From Paramicrobacterium chengjingii (lineage in GTDB: Bacteria > Actinomycetota > Actinomycetes > Actinomycetales > Microbacteriaceae), in NCBI RefSeq assembly GCF_011751765.2, contig NZ_CP061169.1, forward strand, positions 2,852,001 to 2,916,000: a stretch of DNA of 64,000 bases, given 5' to 3'. The position numbers and the translations under genes are program-made. Each line of letters starts with the position of its first letter. The first letter of the stretch is position 1. This document shows positions 34,811 to 42,663 of the stretch, piece after piece. Under the pieces are notes generated by a model. The model saw nothing but the letters and a program-made list of their open reading frames with translations. It was not told the DNA's origin and searched no databases.

Positions 34811-35551
34811 ATGAGCGAAATTCTGGTGACTGGAGGCACGGGAACCCTCGGCGTTCCCACGGTGAACGCACTGCGCAAAGGCGGGCATTCCGTGCGGGTT
34901 CTGAGCCGCCAATCCGGGCCAGAGCAGGTGACGGGCGATCTGCTCACGGGCGCAGGTCTCGGCGACGCGCTGAGCGGCGTCGACACAGTTGTCCACCTCG
35001 CGACATCGGCAAATGCGAAGGACGTGGATGCCGCCGAGCGACTGCTCGATGAGGCGGAACACTCCGGTGTGACGCACATCATCTACATGTCAATTGTCGG
35101 CATCGAGAGCATCCCCCTCCCCTACTATCGGGCGAAGCTCGATGTCGAACGGCTGCTTGAGGCGTCGCCTGTTCCACACACGATTCTGCGAGCCACGCAG
35201 TTTCACGACCTTCTGACAATGATCTTCGCGTACCAGAAGCGGCTGCCGTGGGTCTTCGTACCGCGCTTCGGCGCGCAGCCGATCGCCGTCGACGACGTGG
35301 CCGTTCGCCTTGCGGAGTTGGCGGCCGCTGAGCCGGCGGGACGCGTTGCCGATATCGGCGGGCCCGAGAAGCTCAGCGCCGAGCAGATGGCGCGTCAGTG
35401 GAAGGCCGCCGCGCACTCGACGAAGCGCATCGTCTCGATACGTCTGCCCGGCGCGATCGTGCGCGCTCTGCGTGAGCGTAAGAACATGGTTCCCGGCCCT
35501 CGGTACGGAACGCAGACGTATGCCGACTATCTGGCGCGGCGCTACGGCTGA
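34811..35551 (+). CDS. NmrA-like NAD(P)-binding protein (atypical SDR)
   Basis: A 246-residue Rossmann protein. The dinucleotide motif VTGGTGTLG lies at residues 6-14, followed by an NADP-type Arg stretch (VRVLSRQS). It lacks the classical YxxxK active site, typical of NmrA/TMR-like atypical SDRs that act as redox sensors or quinone reductases. The 211-base gap upstream (34600-34810) holds its promoter region; no specific element was recognised there. Its 3' end overlaps the convergent SMR gene by ten bases. Confidence 0.85.
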   Translation: MSEILVTGGTGTLGVPTVNALRKGGHSVRVLSRQSGPEQVTGDLLTGAGLGDALSGVDTVVHLATSANAKDVDAAERLLDEAEHSGVTHIIYMSIVGIESIPLPYYRAKLDVERLLEASPVPHTILRATQFHDLLTMIFAYQKRLPWVFVPRFGAQPIAVDDVAVRLAELAAAEPAGRVADIGGPEKLSAEQMARQWKAAAHSTKRIVSIRLPGAIVRALRERKNMVPGPRYGTQTYADYLARRYG

Positions 35552-35916
35552 GCGGCATCCTCTTCGCCGAAATTCTCTGGCACACGTTTCGACTTCGCGG
35601 GAGTCACGAGCGCGAGGCCGACAACGCAGGCGACAATCCCTGCAAGGAACACCACCTTCAGAATCGACGCGGGCTCGACATCGGTTGCCATCGCCCAGGT
35701 CACGGTGAGCGCGGCTCCGATTCCGGTCCACACCGCATAGGCGACGCTCACGGGCAGCCCTTTCATCGCGTAGCCGAGACCGAGCATGCTCGCGGTGAGA
35801 GCGAGCACAAACACGATCGATGGCGCAAGGCGTGACAGACCGTTGGAATCTCCGAGAGCTGTCGCCCACACGGCCTCAAGCACGGAGCTTGCGAGCAGAA
35901 CAATCCAGTACCGCAT
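35542..35916 (-). CDS. SMR-family exporter subunit (second of a pair)
   Basis: A 124-residue four-helix small multidrug resistance protein. The membrane-embedded glutamate lies in SSVLEAVWATALGDS (residue 14), followed by helices 2-4 and a charged tail (TPAKSKRVPENFGEED). Its ATG shares one base with the stop of the upstream SMR gene (TGATG). Paired SMR subunits form heterodimers. With the upstream guanidine-III riboswitch, the likely substrate is guanidinium. Confidence 0.9.
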   Translation of the reverse strand: MRYWIVLLASSVLEAVWATALGDSNGLSRLAPSIVFVLALTASMLGLGYAMKGLPVSVAYAVWTGIGAALTVTWAMATDVEPASILKVVFLAGIVACVVGLALVTPAKSKRVPENFGEEDAAQP

Positions 35917-36230
35917 CAGCTCACCACCTTGATTCCGACAACGCAGGCTACGAGACCGGCGAGCAGCAGTACACGTGCGACAGTTGCGCGCTCCTTGCGT
36001 GTAGCGATCGCCCACACAGTGGTGAGCACGGCACCCATTCCCACCCAAACCGCATACGCGGTTCCCGTCGGGATGAACGCCATCGCGTAAGCGAGACCGG
36101 CCATGCTCACGCACATGGACACGACGAAGACAACGCTGGGCCAGAGTTTCTTGAGCCCGTTCGATGCTGATAGCGCACTGGCCCACACGGCCTCAAGTGC
36201 GCCCGAGAGAATCAGGACCACCCATGCCAC
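35916..36230 (-). CDS. SMR-family exporter subunit (first of a pair), likely guanidinium exporter
   Basis: A 104-residue four-helix SMR protein with the key Glu in SGALEAVWASALSAS (residue 13). GGAAGG lies ten bases upstream of the ATG at 36230 and is directly downstream of a guanidine-III riboswitch, so translation probably rises when guanidine is present. With the next gene it would form a Gdx-type guanidinium/proton antiporter. Specificity is inferred from the riboswitch, not from the transporter sequence alone. Confidence 0.9.
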   Translation of the reverse strand: MAWVVLILSGALEAVWASALSASNGLKKLWPSVVFVVSMCVSMAGLAYAMAFIPTGTAYAVWVGMGAVLTTVWAIATRKERATVARVLLLAGLVACVVGIKVVS

Positions 36231-36247
36231 GACAATTCACCTTCCGT

Positions 36248-36292
36248 GGTCAGTCTTGTCGCTGTGCGGGTACTGCGCCCTCGTCCGCAGGC
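36248..36292 (-). promoter_or_regulatory. Guanidine-III (ykkC-III) riboswitch
   Basis: Read on the minus strand the segment contains, in order, GCGGACGAGGGCGC, AGTACCCGC, and CAGCGACAAGACTG. These follow the class hallmark GGACGAGG...GCGC.GUACCCG..CAG.ACAAGAC. P1 is formed by TGCGG and CCGCA, and CAGT with ACTG gives the pseudoknot helix. It ends 17 bases before the first SMR start codon, next to the Shine-Dalgarno sequence, fitting translational control. Confidence 0.88.
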
Positions 36293-36348
36293 TCGTCTTG
36301 AACCTTGATTTCTATCTTATCCGCCTCGGCTGGGCAGTTCTGGAGCAC

Positions 36349-37704
36349 ATGATAGTTTCGCCATGTGAGATTGCAGTGACCGAGACACACGAGTCTGAGC
36401 CGCCAAGCGACCCACCGCGAACCGGGATCTTCGCCGACCTGACTCCGCTCAAACACAGCCCGGCTTTTGCACGGCTGTGGGGCGGCAACGCCATTGCAGG
36501 AATCGGCACACAGATGACCATCGTCGCTGTCGGGCTGCACATCTACGACCTCACACAGTCGACATTCGCCGTCTCGCTCGTTGCGCTGTTCGCGCTCGTT
36601 CCCATGCTTGTGTTCGGGCTCTACGGCGGAATGCTCGCCGACGCGTTCGACCGTCGCACCCTTGCTCTGGTCACGGCGATCGTCGCGTGGTGCTCTACCG
36701 TGACGCTCGCGTTGCTCGCATGGACCCATGTCGACCAGGCCTGGCCGTTCTACCTCGTCATGACGATCAACACGGTTGCCGCGACAGTTCTCGGCACGAC
36801 GCGTCAGGCGATCCTTCCTCGTCTACTGCCGATTGAGCTGCTTCCGGCAGCATCCGCTCTCTCTGGAATCAGCGCGGGCGTCATGGTCACTGTCGGCCCG
36901 GCTCTCGCTGGCGTGCTCGTCGCCACAGTCGGCGTGCAATGGACGTTCACGACAGACGTCGTGCTCTTCGCGTTTGCCTTTGCCGGTATTGCCTCGCTGC
37001 CCCGGCTCGAGCCCCACGGCGACGTACGTTCGGCCGGATTCGCATCTGTTCTCGAAGGGCTGCGCTTTCTGAAGACGGCTCCGAACATCCGCATGTCGTT
37101 CATCGTGGACCTCGTGGCAATGACGTTCGGGCAGCCCCGCGTACTCTTTCCCGCCGTCGGGATGCTGCTGCTCGGCGGCGGCGCGATCACGGTCGGCGTA
37201 CTGACTGCGGGTGTCGCCGTCGGCGCGTTCATTACAAGCGTCTTCTCCGGCAGGCTCGGAGCCCTCCGACATCAGGGCATCGCGATTCGCAATTCGATAG
37301 CGGTCTTCGGCGCGGCGACGCTGGCATTCGGCGTTGTGCTTCTCGTCGCGGCACTCTCGGGCGGGGTCGCGAGCGAATCAGTGGTCAACTGGCCCGCCCT
37401 CATCGTCGCGACGCTCTGCATGGTTGTGGCGGGCGGTGCCGACAACGTGAGCTCCATCTTCCGGATGACTCTACTTCAGGCGTCGGCTCCCGATGCCATG
37501 CGCGGGCGCATCCAGGGCATCTTCACCGTTGTCGTCACAGGTGGTCCCCGCGTGGGCGACCTTCTCGCAGGCTCGCTCACAGCGCTGACGGCGCTCTGGG
37601 TGCCACCGCTGTTTGGCGGCATCGTGATCATCATCGTCGTGTGGCTTCTGGTGCGTATGAACCCGCGCTTCGCAACATACGACGCGCTTAACCCGCAGCC
37701 TTGA
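36349..37704 (+). CDS. Major facilitator superfamily transporter (EntS-like MFS_3)
   Basis: A 451-residue permease with twelve predicted helices, beginning in a soluble tail (ETHESEPPSDPPRTGIFADL). The MFS loop motif GGMLADAFDRRTL is present between helices 2 and 3. The fold resembles the enterobactin-exporter/MFS_3 group; substrate unknown. The ATG at 36349 has GGAG just upstream; a GTG at 36376 is an alternative. It is divergent from the riboswitch-controlled SMR pair. Confidence 0.87.
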   Translation: MIVSPCEIAVTETHESEPPSDPPRTGIFADLTPLKHSPAFARLWGGNAIAGIGTQMTIVAVGLHIYDLTQSTFAVSLVALFALVPMLVFGLYGGMLADAFDRRTLALVTAIVAWCSTVTLALLAWTHVDQAWPFYLVMTINTVAATVLGTTRQAILPRLLPIELLPAASALSGISAGVMVTVGPALAGVLVATVGVQWTFTTDVVLFAFAFAGIASLPRLEPHGDVRSAGFASVLEGLRFLKTAPNIRMSFIVDLVAMTFGQPRVLFPAVGMLLLGGGAITVGVLTAGVAVGAFITSVFSGRLGALRHQGIAIRNSIAVFGAATLAFGVVLLVAALSGGVASESVVNWPALIVATLCMVVAGGADNVSSIFRMTLLQASAPDAMRGRIQGIFTVVVTGGPRVGDLLAGSLTALTALWVPPLFGGIVIIIVVWLLVRMNPRFATYDALNPQP

Positions 37705-37714
37705 GGCTGTCGGC

Positions 37715-38509
37715 CTACTGGCCGAACTCCTCGGCAAGTACCCCCGCCATCACGTCAGCTTCCCATTGGTGGTACGAGGCGACAACGGTACGCATGCGTG
37801 CATTCGCGAGGTCGCTCACGAGCATCTCTGCGGCCGGTGGAAAGATCGGAAGCGTCTCGGTCCCCACCATTGCCAGAGTCGGCTGCGTCACGTTCGACCA
37901 CCTCTCACCGCGTGGCAGATCATGAATCGCAAGGGATGCCGCGTCGGCAACGAGCGACGGCGCCAGCGCCACCATCGATGGCCACGCGTCACTCGATTTG
38001 GCTCCCTCGAGCCAGGCACGCGGCATGTCCTTCATGAAATGTTCAACGGTGCTCTCGCCGTCTCCGGCGGCGACTCGGCCGCGAAGCTCGTCGACGAACT
38101 GGGCGGCCTGCCCCTCGTCGGCGACGGCGAACGGCACTTCCCACACGGCGAGGCGCGTTATCGGCAGACCGGCGTTGGCCGCCCACAGCGCGATCGCCCC
38201 ACCGGATGAGTTTCCAAAGACAGACGCTTCTGCGCCGGCCACGTCGATGAGCGCCGCGAGATCGTCAACCTCCCGCTGCAGTTCACTGCCGGCATCCGCG
38301 ACCTTGACTGGTCCGCTCTGACCGCGTCCGCGCCGGTCATAGATGTATACGGCGAAGCCACGTTCGGCAAGAAGCTCAGCCATGCGTGCCGTTGTCGCAT
38401 CACCGCTGCGCTCTTGCATCGCCCCAGCAATGAGAATCACAGGCTGCCCTGACCCGTAGCGGTCGTACGCGATGCGTGTGCCATCGGCTGATGTCGCAAA
38501 GTCGGTCAT
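37715..38509 (-). CDS. Alpha/beta-fold hydrolase
   Basis: A 264-residue hydrolase. The strand-loop GSGQPVILIAGAM gives the oxyanion region, the nucleophile elbow is GNSSGG (Ser near residue 103), and a late His (SYHQWEADVM) completes the triad. AAGGAG lies five bases before the ATG at 38509. The stop is ten bases from the convergent MFS stop. Substrate unknown. Confidence 0.87.
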   Translation of the reverse strand: MTDFATSADGTRIAYDRYGSGQPVILIAGAMQERSGDATTARMAELLAERGFAVYIYDRRGRGQSGPVKVADAGSELQREVDDLAALIDVAGAEASVFGNSSGGAIALWAANAGLPITRLAVWEVPFAVADEGQAAQFVDELRGRVAAGDGESTVEHFMKDMPRAWLEGAKSSDAWPSMVALAPSLVADAASLAIHDLPRGERWSNVTQPTLAMVGTETLPIFPPAAEMLVSDLANARMRTVVASYHQWEADVMAGVLAEEFGQ

Positions 38510-38729
38510 TGTCACTCCTTCGTGATCACACTCGGCTGCTGACCCCTAGCCTGCCACCGCACAAGGGCATCCTCTACCCCGCGCCGCACATTCATTGCGA
38601 AGCGCGTGCTTCTACCGATGTGCCCTGTGGCACGCGCACGGAATAGTTCACGCTCACCACTCGTTGTCATCTATGCAAATGCATAGACAAGGCGACAAGC
38701 GCCCAGCCGCCCACTACCGTGAGGACACC

Positions 38730-39761
38730 ATGAGCGACACAAAGTTCGGCCTCGACACGTTTGGCGACGTGACCGTCGACAATTCAGGTGAGCGCACGCC
38801 CGCCCACCAGGTCATCCGCGATGTGGTCTCACAAGCGGTGCTTGCCGATCAGGTCGGCATCGATGCCATCGGTCTGGGCGAACACCACCGCGACGACTAC
38901 GCCATCAGTTCGCCCGATATAGTGCTTGCCGCTATCGCGGCTCAGACCAGCAACATCCACCTCGGCACAGCGGTCACCGTACTCTCGAGCGACGACCCCG
39001 TGCGTGTGTACGAAAGATTTGCCACATTGGATGCCGTGAGCAACGGGCGCGCCGAGATCACGCTCGGCCGAGGCAGCTTCACCGAGTCGTTCCCCCTGTT
39101 CGGCTACGACCTCGACCAGTACGAGACGCTCTTCAACGAAAAGCTCGACCTCTTCTCGAAGCTGCTCGACGAGAAGCCCGTCCACTGGCAAGGCACGCAC
39201 CGCGCACCGCTGCACGGGGCAAACGTCTACCCCAAGACCGCCGCTGGGCGCCTCCCCGCCTGGATCGGCGTTGGCGGCAGCCCCGAATCCGTCATCCGAT
39301 CGGTGAAGTACGGCATCCCGATGATGCTCGCCATTATCGGCGGCGACCCCGCACGGTTCGCCCCCTATGTTGACCTCTACCACCGTGCACAAGACGAGAT
39401 CGGGCGAGACCGGATGCCGCTTGGCGCCCACTCTCCCGGCCACATCGCTGCAACAGACGACCTTGCGCGCGAGCAGCTGTTTCCGCACTTCAAGGTCAAC
39501 CGCGACCGCATCGGCGCCGAACGCGGCTGGCCGCCCACGAGCTACGATGACTTTCTGCGCGAGGCAGACAGCGGCTCGCTCTACGTCGGCTCACCCGAGA
39601 CCGTCGCTCAGCGCATCGCCTCGACTGTGCAGACACTTGGCCTCGATCGCTTCGATCTCAAGTACTCGAACGGGCCGATGCCGCACGAGCAGCTCACTGA
39701 GTCGATCGAGCTGTACGGCCAGACCGTCATTCCGATGGTGAAAGACATGCTCACGCGGTAA
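38730..39761 (+). CDS. LLM-class flavin-dependent oxidoreductase
   Basis: A 343-residue luciferase-like FMN/F420-type barrel enzyme. Family blocks are IDAIGLGEHHRDDYAISSPD, GRAEITLGRGSFTESFPLFG and VGSPETVAQRIA. It lacks an obvious partner gene. GAGGA precedes the ATG at 38730. Whether it uses FMN or F420 cannot be read from sequence. An intrinsic terminator follows immediately. Confidence 0.88.
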   Translation: MSDTKFGLDTFGDVTVDNSGERTPAHQVIRDVVSQAVLADQVGIDAIGLGEHHRDDYAISSPDIVLAAIAAQTSNIHLGTAVTVLSSDDPVRVYERFATLDAVSNGRAEITLGRGSFTESFPLFGYDLDQYETLFNEKLDLFSKLLDEKPVHWQGTHRAPLHGANVYPKTAAGRLPAWIGVGGSPESVIRSVKYGIPMMLAIIGGDPARFAPYVDLYHRAQDEIGRDRMPLGAHSPGHIAATDDLAREQLFPHFKVNRDRIGAERGWPPTSYDDFLREADSGSLYVGSPETVAQRIASTVQTLGLDRFDLKYSNGPMPHEQLTESIELYGQTVIPMVKDMLTR

Positions 39762-39767
39762 ATTGTG

Positions 39768-39793
39768 CCGACTGACAACAATCAGTCGTTTTT
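39768..39793 (+). terminator. Intrinsic terminator
   Basis: CGACTGA pairs with TCAGTCG around CAACAA and is followed directly by TTTTT, seven bases after the LLM oxidoreductase stop. This is the clearest rho-independent terminator in the window. Confidence 0.85.
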
Positions 39794-39964
39794 GCCTTTC
39801 ACCCGGCATTTGTTAGGGTTTTCGAGGAGATGCTGCAGATCCGACGACGTGCCACGTCCCGCCCCTTGGTTGCCACGCAATCAGACGCCGCCCAAGTCTT
39901 ACGCAGGAATCTTTCATCTGTATGCATTGTTATCTCCTATGAGCCATATTCCCAAGGAGTTTGA

Positions 39965-40363
39965 TTGAGCACACCCGCTGAGGTCGTCGAGACCGACACC
40001 GGAACAATCACCCGCTATCGCCGCCACCCCCTTGGCCGCGGACTGGTTGCTTCGGGAGCAACGGTCGACCCGACCGCCCACATTGAACGAACCGCCTACG
40101 TCGAGCCCGGCGCAATCGTCGGCCGCGGTGCATGGATCGGTGCAACCGCGTGGATCGACCGCGACGCAACGATCGGCGCAGCCGCTGTCGTCGGCGCGAA
40201 CGTGCACGTCGGCCAAAACGCACACGTCGGTCACGGCGCGCGCGTTGGCGGCCACTCACGCATCGGTGCCAACGCGCGCATCGGCAATGGCGCCAACGTG
40301 CCAGGCGATAGCCAGATCGATGCATTCGCCGATCTCCCAGGCCCGGGAGACATTCCGGCGTAA
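39965..40363 (+). CDS. Left-handed beta-helix (hexapeptide-repeat) protein
   Basis: A 132-residue protein of [AV]-[GA]-x4 hexapeptide repeats from residue 28 to about 118 (ASGATVDPTAHIERTAYV, GANVHVGQNAHVGHGARV). These fold as a left-handed beta-helix, as in gamma-carbonic anhydrases and acyltransferases. No acyltransferase catalytic His loop or C-terminal domain is present. The TTG start has AAGGAG six bases upstream. The 203-base gap before it holds the terminator and presumably its promoter. Confidence 0.75.
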   Translation: MSTPAEVVETDTGTITRYRRHPLGRGLVASGATVDPTAHIERTAYVEPGAIVGRGAWIGATAWIDRDATIGAAAVVGANVHVGQNAHVGHGARVGGHSRIGANARIGNGANVPGDSQIDAFADLPGPGDIPA

Positions 40364-40384
40364 CGGCGCTACCCCTATTCGTCT

Positions 40385-40428
40385 GCGGCGAATGGCGTTC
40401 CCACCCGGGAGTTGCCATTCGCCGCTTT
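40385..40428 (+). terminator. Hairpin terminator candidate
   Basis: Perfect 12-bp arms GCGGCGAATGGC (40385-40396) and GCCATTCGCCGC (40414-40425) are followed by TTT. It lies 21 bases after the hexapeptide-protein stop. Confidence 0.65.
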
Positions 40429-40453
40429 CGTCAGTCGTGACGACTGCCGTAAA

Positions 40454-40516
40454 AGTGAGATGCCAGAAACTGTCGCTCGTGGCCCCCACTGTCACGACAC
40501 TCTTCAGCATCTCACT
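40454..40516. other. Long inverted repeat upstream of the multicopper oxidase gene
   Basis: AGTGAGATGC (40454-40463) pairs with GCATCTCACT (40507-40516), with an inner TCGTG/CACGA helix. It lies about 100 bases before the multicopper oxidase start. It could be a 5'-UTR structure or a second terminator; there is no T-run. Confidence 0.45.
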
Positions 40517-40612
40517 GTGCGTGCCCTATCAGGGTCGGGTCAGGGCGAGCCCCCGCCGCAAATGGGGTGAGGCCCGGATGCCGCGGCACCGCCGCGTCGC
40601 GAGGCTGGATTC

Positions 40613-42223
40613 ATGCGTCACACTCCTGCCTTCCGCGGCGCGCGGTCACGCCGTTCCCACACCAGCACTCACCGCCTCCGCCGACCGCGCGCTGTGCTCG
40701 CGACAGCATCCATTCTTGTTATTGGCGGCCTGGGGCTCACGATCGGCATCACCGCCTGCGCCCCCAGCTCACCGGCCGTCGATACCGTCGGCGCGGTTGA
40801 CTTCGAGACGCCGCTTGCGATCCCGCCGCTTGCCGAGCGCACGGTAGACGCCGACGGCACAGTACACGTCGACCTCACCGCGAGGTCCGGGTCGACACCG
40901 TTCGTCGATGGAACCGAGACGCCGACACTGGGGTACAACGGCTCCTATCTCGGCCCGACAATTAAGGTGCACCGCGATGAACACTTTGCCCCGTGCCTGA
41001 CGAACGAGCTGTCGGAAGTGACCACGCTGCACTGGCACGGAATGCACCTACCCGCTGCTGCAGACGGTGGCCCGCATCAGCCCGTTGAGCCGGGCCAGCA
41101 GTGGTGCCCAGAGTGGACGATCGACCAGCCGGCGGCAACGCTCTGGTACCACCCGCACCCGCATGAAGAGACCGAACGGCAGGTCGGCCTCGGCCTCGCC
41201 GGAATGCTGCAGATCGAAGACGACGTCGAAGCGGCATTGCCGCTGCCGCGCGATTACGGTGTCGATGACGTGCCCGTCGTCATTCAAGACGCCCGCTTCT
41301 CTGACGAAGGCGAATTTCAGAAGACACAGGACTTCGTCGGAACGCTCGGCGATACGCTGCTCGTCAACGGCACGATCGGACCGTACTTCGAGGCCACCAC
41401 GAACGTCGTGCGGCTGCGCATACTCAACGCCTCCCCCGCACGCGTCTACGACTTCGCATTTGACGACGACCGCGAGTTCGCCATGATCGCCAGCGGCGGC
41501 GGTCTGCTCGAGAAGCCTGCGCAGCTCGATCACATTCGGCTTTCTCCAGCGGAGCGCGCAGAGATTCTGGTGAAACTTGAGCCCGGCGAGACGGTGACGC
41601 TGCGCAGCAATCCGCCGAACCTCGGGGAGAGTTTTCAACCGATCACCGGGTCGGCGGGCCACGATGATCGCTTCGATGTGTTGCAGCTTCGCGCAGCATC
41701 CGAACTCGACCATGTCGGCGAGATTCCCGAAACGCTGACGACCATTGAGCCTCTTGATCCAGCGGATGCCGTCGGCGAGCGCTCGTTCACGCTCAACGGA
41801 CACAACATCAACGACAAGCAAATGAAGATGGATCGCATCGACGCCGTCGCCACCGTCAACACGACGGAGATCTGGAATGTTCTCAACGAGATGCCCGCGC
41901 CGCACAATTTCCACGTGCACGACGTGCAGTTTCAGGTGCTGAGCGTCGACGGCATGCCACCGTCGCCTGAGCTGGCCGGGTGGAAAGACACCATCTACCT
42001 CGAGCCTGACGTGCAATATCGCATCATCATGGAATTCACTGACTACGCAGACGGAGACAACCCGTACATGTTCCACTGCCACCTGCTGCGCCACGAGGAT
42101 GCCGGCATGATGGGGCAGTTTCTCGTGATGGAGCCCGGTGCAAATGTACCGTCGCGCTGGGTCGTCGATGAGACGCCGGGCGACGATGACGACTCTGCCG
42201 ATGCGGGCCGGCACCAGCACTGA
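40613..42223 (+). CDS. Multicopper oxidase, lipoprotein (CueO/laccase type)
   Basis: A 536-residue exported oxidase with three cupredoxin domains. The Arg-rich N-terminus, hydrophobic segment and lipobox ITAC (near residue 46) indicate lipid anchoring. Copper ligands are complete: TLHWHGMHL, WYHPHPHEET, HNFHVHDVQF and HCHLLRHEDAGM (HCHx3Hx4M, type 1 site with axial Met). It may oxidise Cu(I) or phenolic substrates outside the cell. A CsoR copper locus lies 6 kb downstream but is not contiguous. The ATG at 40613 is the first plausible start. Confidence 0.92.
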   Translation: MRHTPAFRGARSRRSHTSTHRLRRPRAVLATASILVIGGLGLTIGITACAPSSPAVDTVGAVDFETPLAIPPLAERTVDADGTVHVDLTARSGSTPFVDGTETPTLGYNGSYLGPTIKVHRDEHFAPCLTNELSEVTTLHWHGMHLPAAADGGPHQPVEPGQQWCPEWTIDQPAATLWYHPHPHEETERQVGLGLAGMLQIEDDVEAALPLPRDYGVDDVPVVIQDARFSDEGEFQKTQDFVGTLGDTLLVNGTIGPYFEATTNVVRLRILNASPARVYDFAFDDDREFAMIASGGGLLEKPAQLDHIRLSPAERAEILVKLEPGETVTLRSNPPNLGESFQPITGSAGHDDRFDVLQLRAASELDHVGEIPETLTTIEPLDPADAVGERSFTLNGHNINDKQMKMDRIDAVATVNTTEIWNVLNEMPAPHNFHVHDVQFQVLSVDGMPPSPELAGWKDTIYLEPDVQYRIIMEFTDYADGDNPYMFHCHLLRHEDAGMMGQFLVMEPGANVPSRWVVDETPGDDDDSADAGRHQH

Positions 42224-42236
42224 GCCGTGCCGGCGA

Positions 42237-42527
42237 TCAGGCCACGGGCTTCCACCGTCCCCCGTCACGTCGCGTGACAAACCAGCCGCGTACCTCGACG
42301 ACGGTAGAGGCGACGGATGCCGCGTGCGCGGCGACCTGCTCGGCGAGCTCGTCGTCGTCGCACGTGTAGCGCACCACGATGCGCGGGGTGCCGCGCACCA
42401 CCTGCACGTCGCTGGCCTCGACGGTGACGAGCTCCGCTGCGGCATCCGTCATCGTCGGGATCACGCTCCCGGGCGTGACGCCTGCGCGCAAAGTCCCGGG
42501 AGACAGCGTGATGCGGTAAGAAGGCAC
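42237..42527 (-). CDS. Hypothetical 96-residue protein
   Basis: A small soluble protein I do not recognise. It begins MPSYRITLSPGTLR and has a mix of beta-prone stretches (VQVVRGTPRIVVRY, VVEVRGWFVTRRDG). It converges with the multicopper oxidase stop by 13 bases and follows the aminopeptidase gene on the same strand, separated by the structured repeat copy B. Codon usage resembles its neighbours, which supports a real gene. Confidence 0.55.
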   Translation of the reverse strand: MPSYRITLSPGTLRAGVTPGSVIPTMTDAAAELVTVEASDVQVVRGTPRIVVRYTCDDDELAEQVAAHAASVASTVVEVRGWFVTRRDGGRWKPVA

Positions 42528-42577
42528 GCCGCGATGCTACCCCGCCGCGAACGGCCGAAGGTGTCCGGCGTGCAGAG

Positions 42578-42661
42578 ATTCGGAGATCATCCGCGACACG
42601 CCGAGGGGACGGAGGGGACACGCCGGTGGCGGACCAAAGTATCCGAATGGGTGCACGCGAG
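42578..42661. repeat. Structured intergenic repeat, copy B
   Basis: An 84-bp copy of the element at 7953-8035. It shares ATTCGGAGAT (42578-42587), GCGACACGCCG (42593-42603) and an end TCCGAATGGGTGCACGCGAG that matches copy A at 17 of 20 positions. The inner helix is TCCGC (42590-42594) with GCGGA (42629-42633), different bases from copy A but still paired. It lies directly beyond the aminopeptidase stop. Confidence 0.7.
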
Positions 42662-42663
42662 AA

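Noticed and set aside
34600..35082. N-terminal extension of the hypothetical gene at 34048-34599
   Set aside because: The extended frame runs antisense through the NmrA-like gene; GTG 34599 has a good ribosome binding site.
41048..42445. 465-codon minus-strand frame opposite the multicopper oxidase
   Set aside because: The plus strand has all four copper-ligand motifs; the minus translation has none of any known family.
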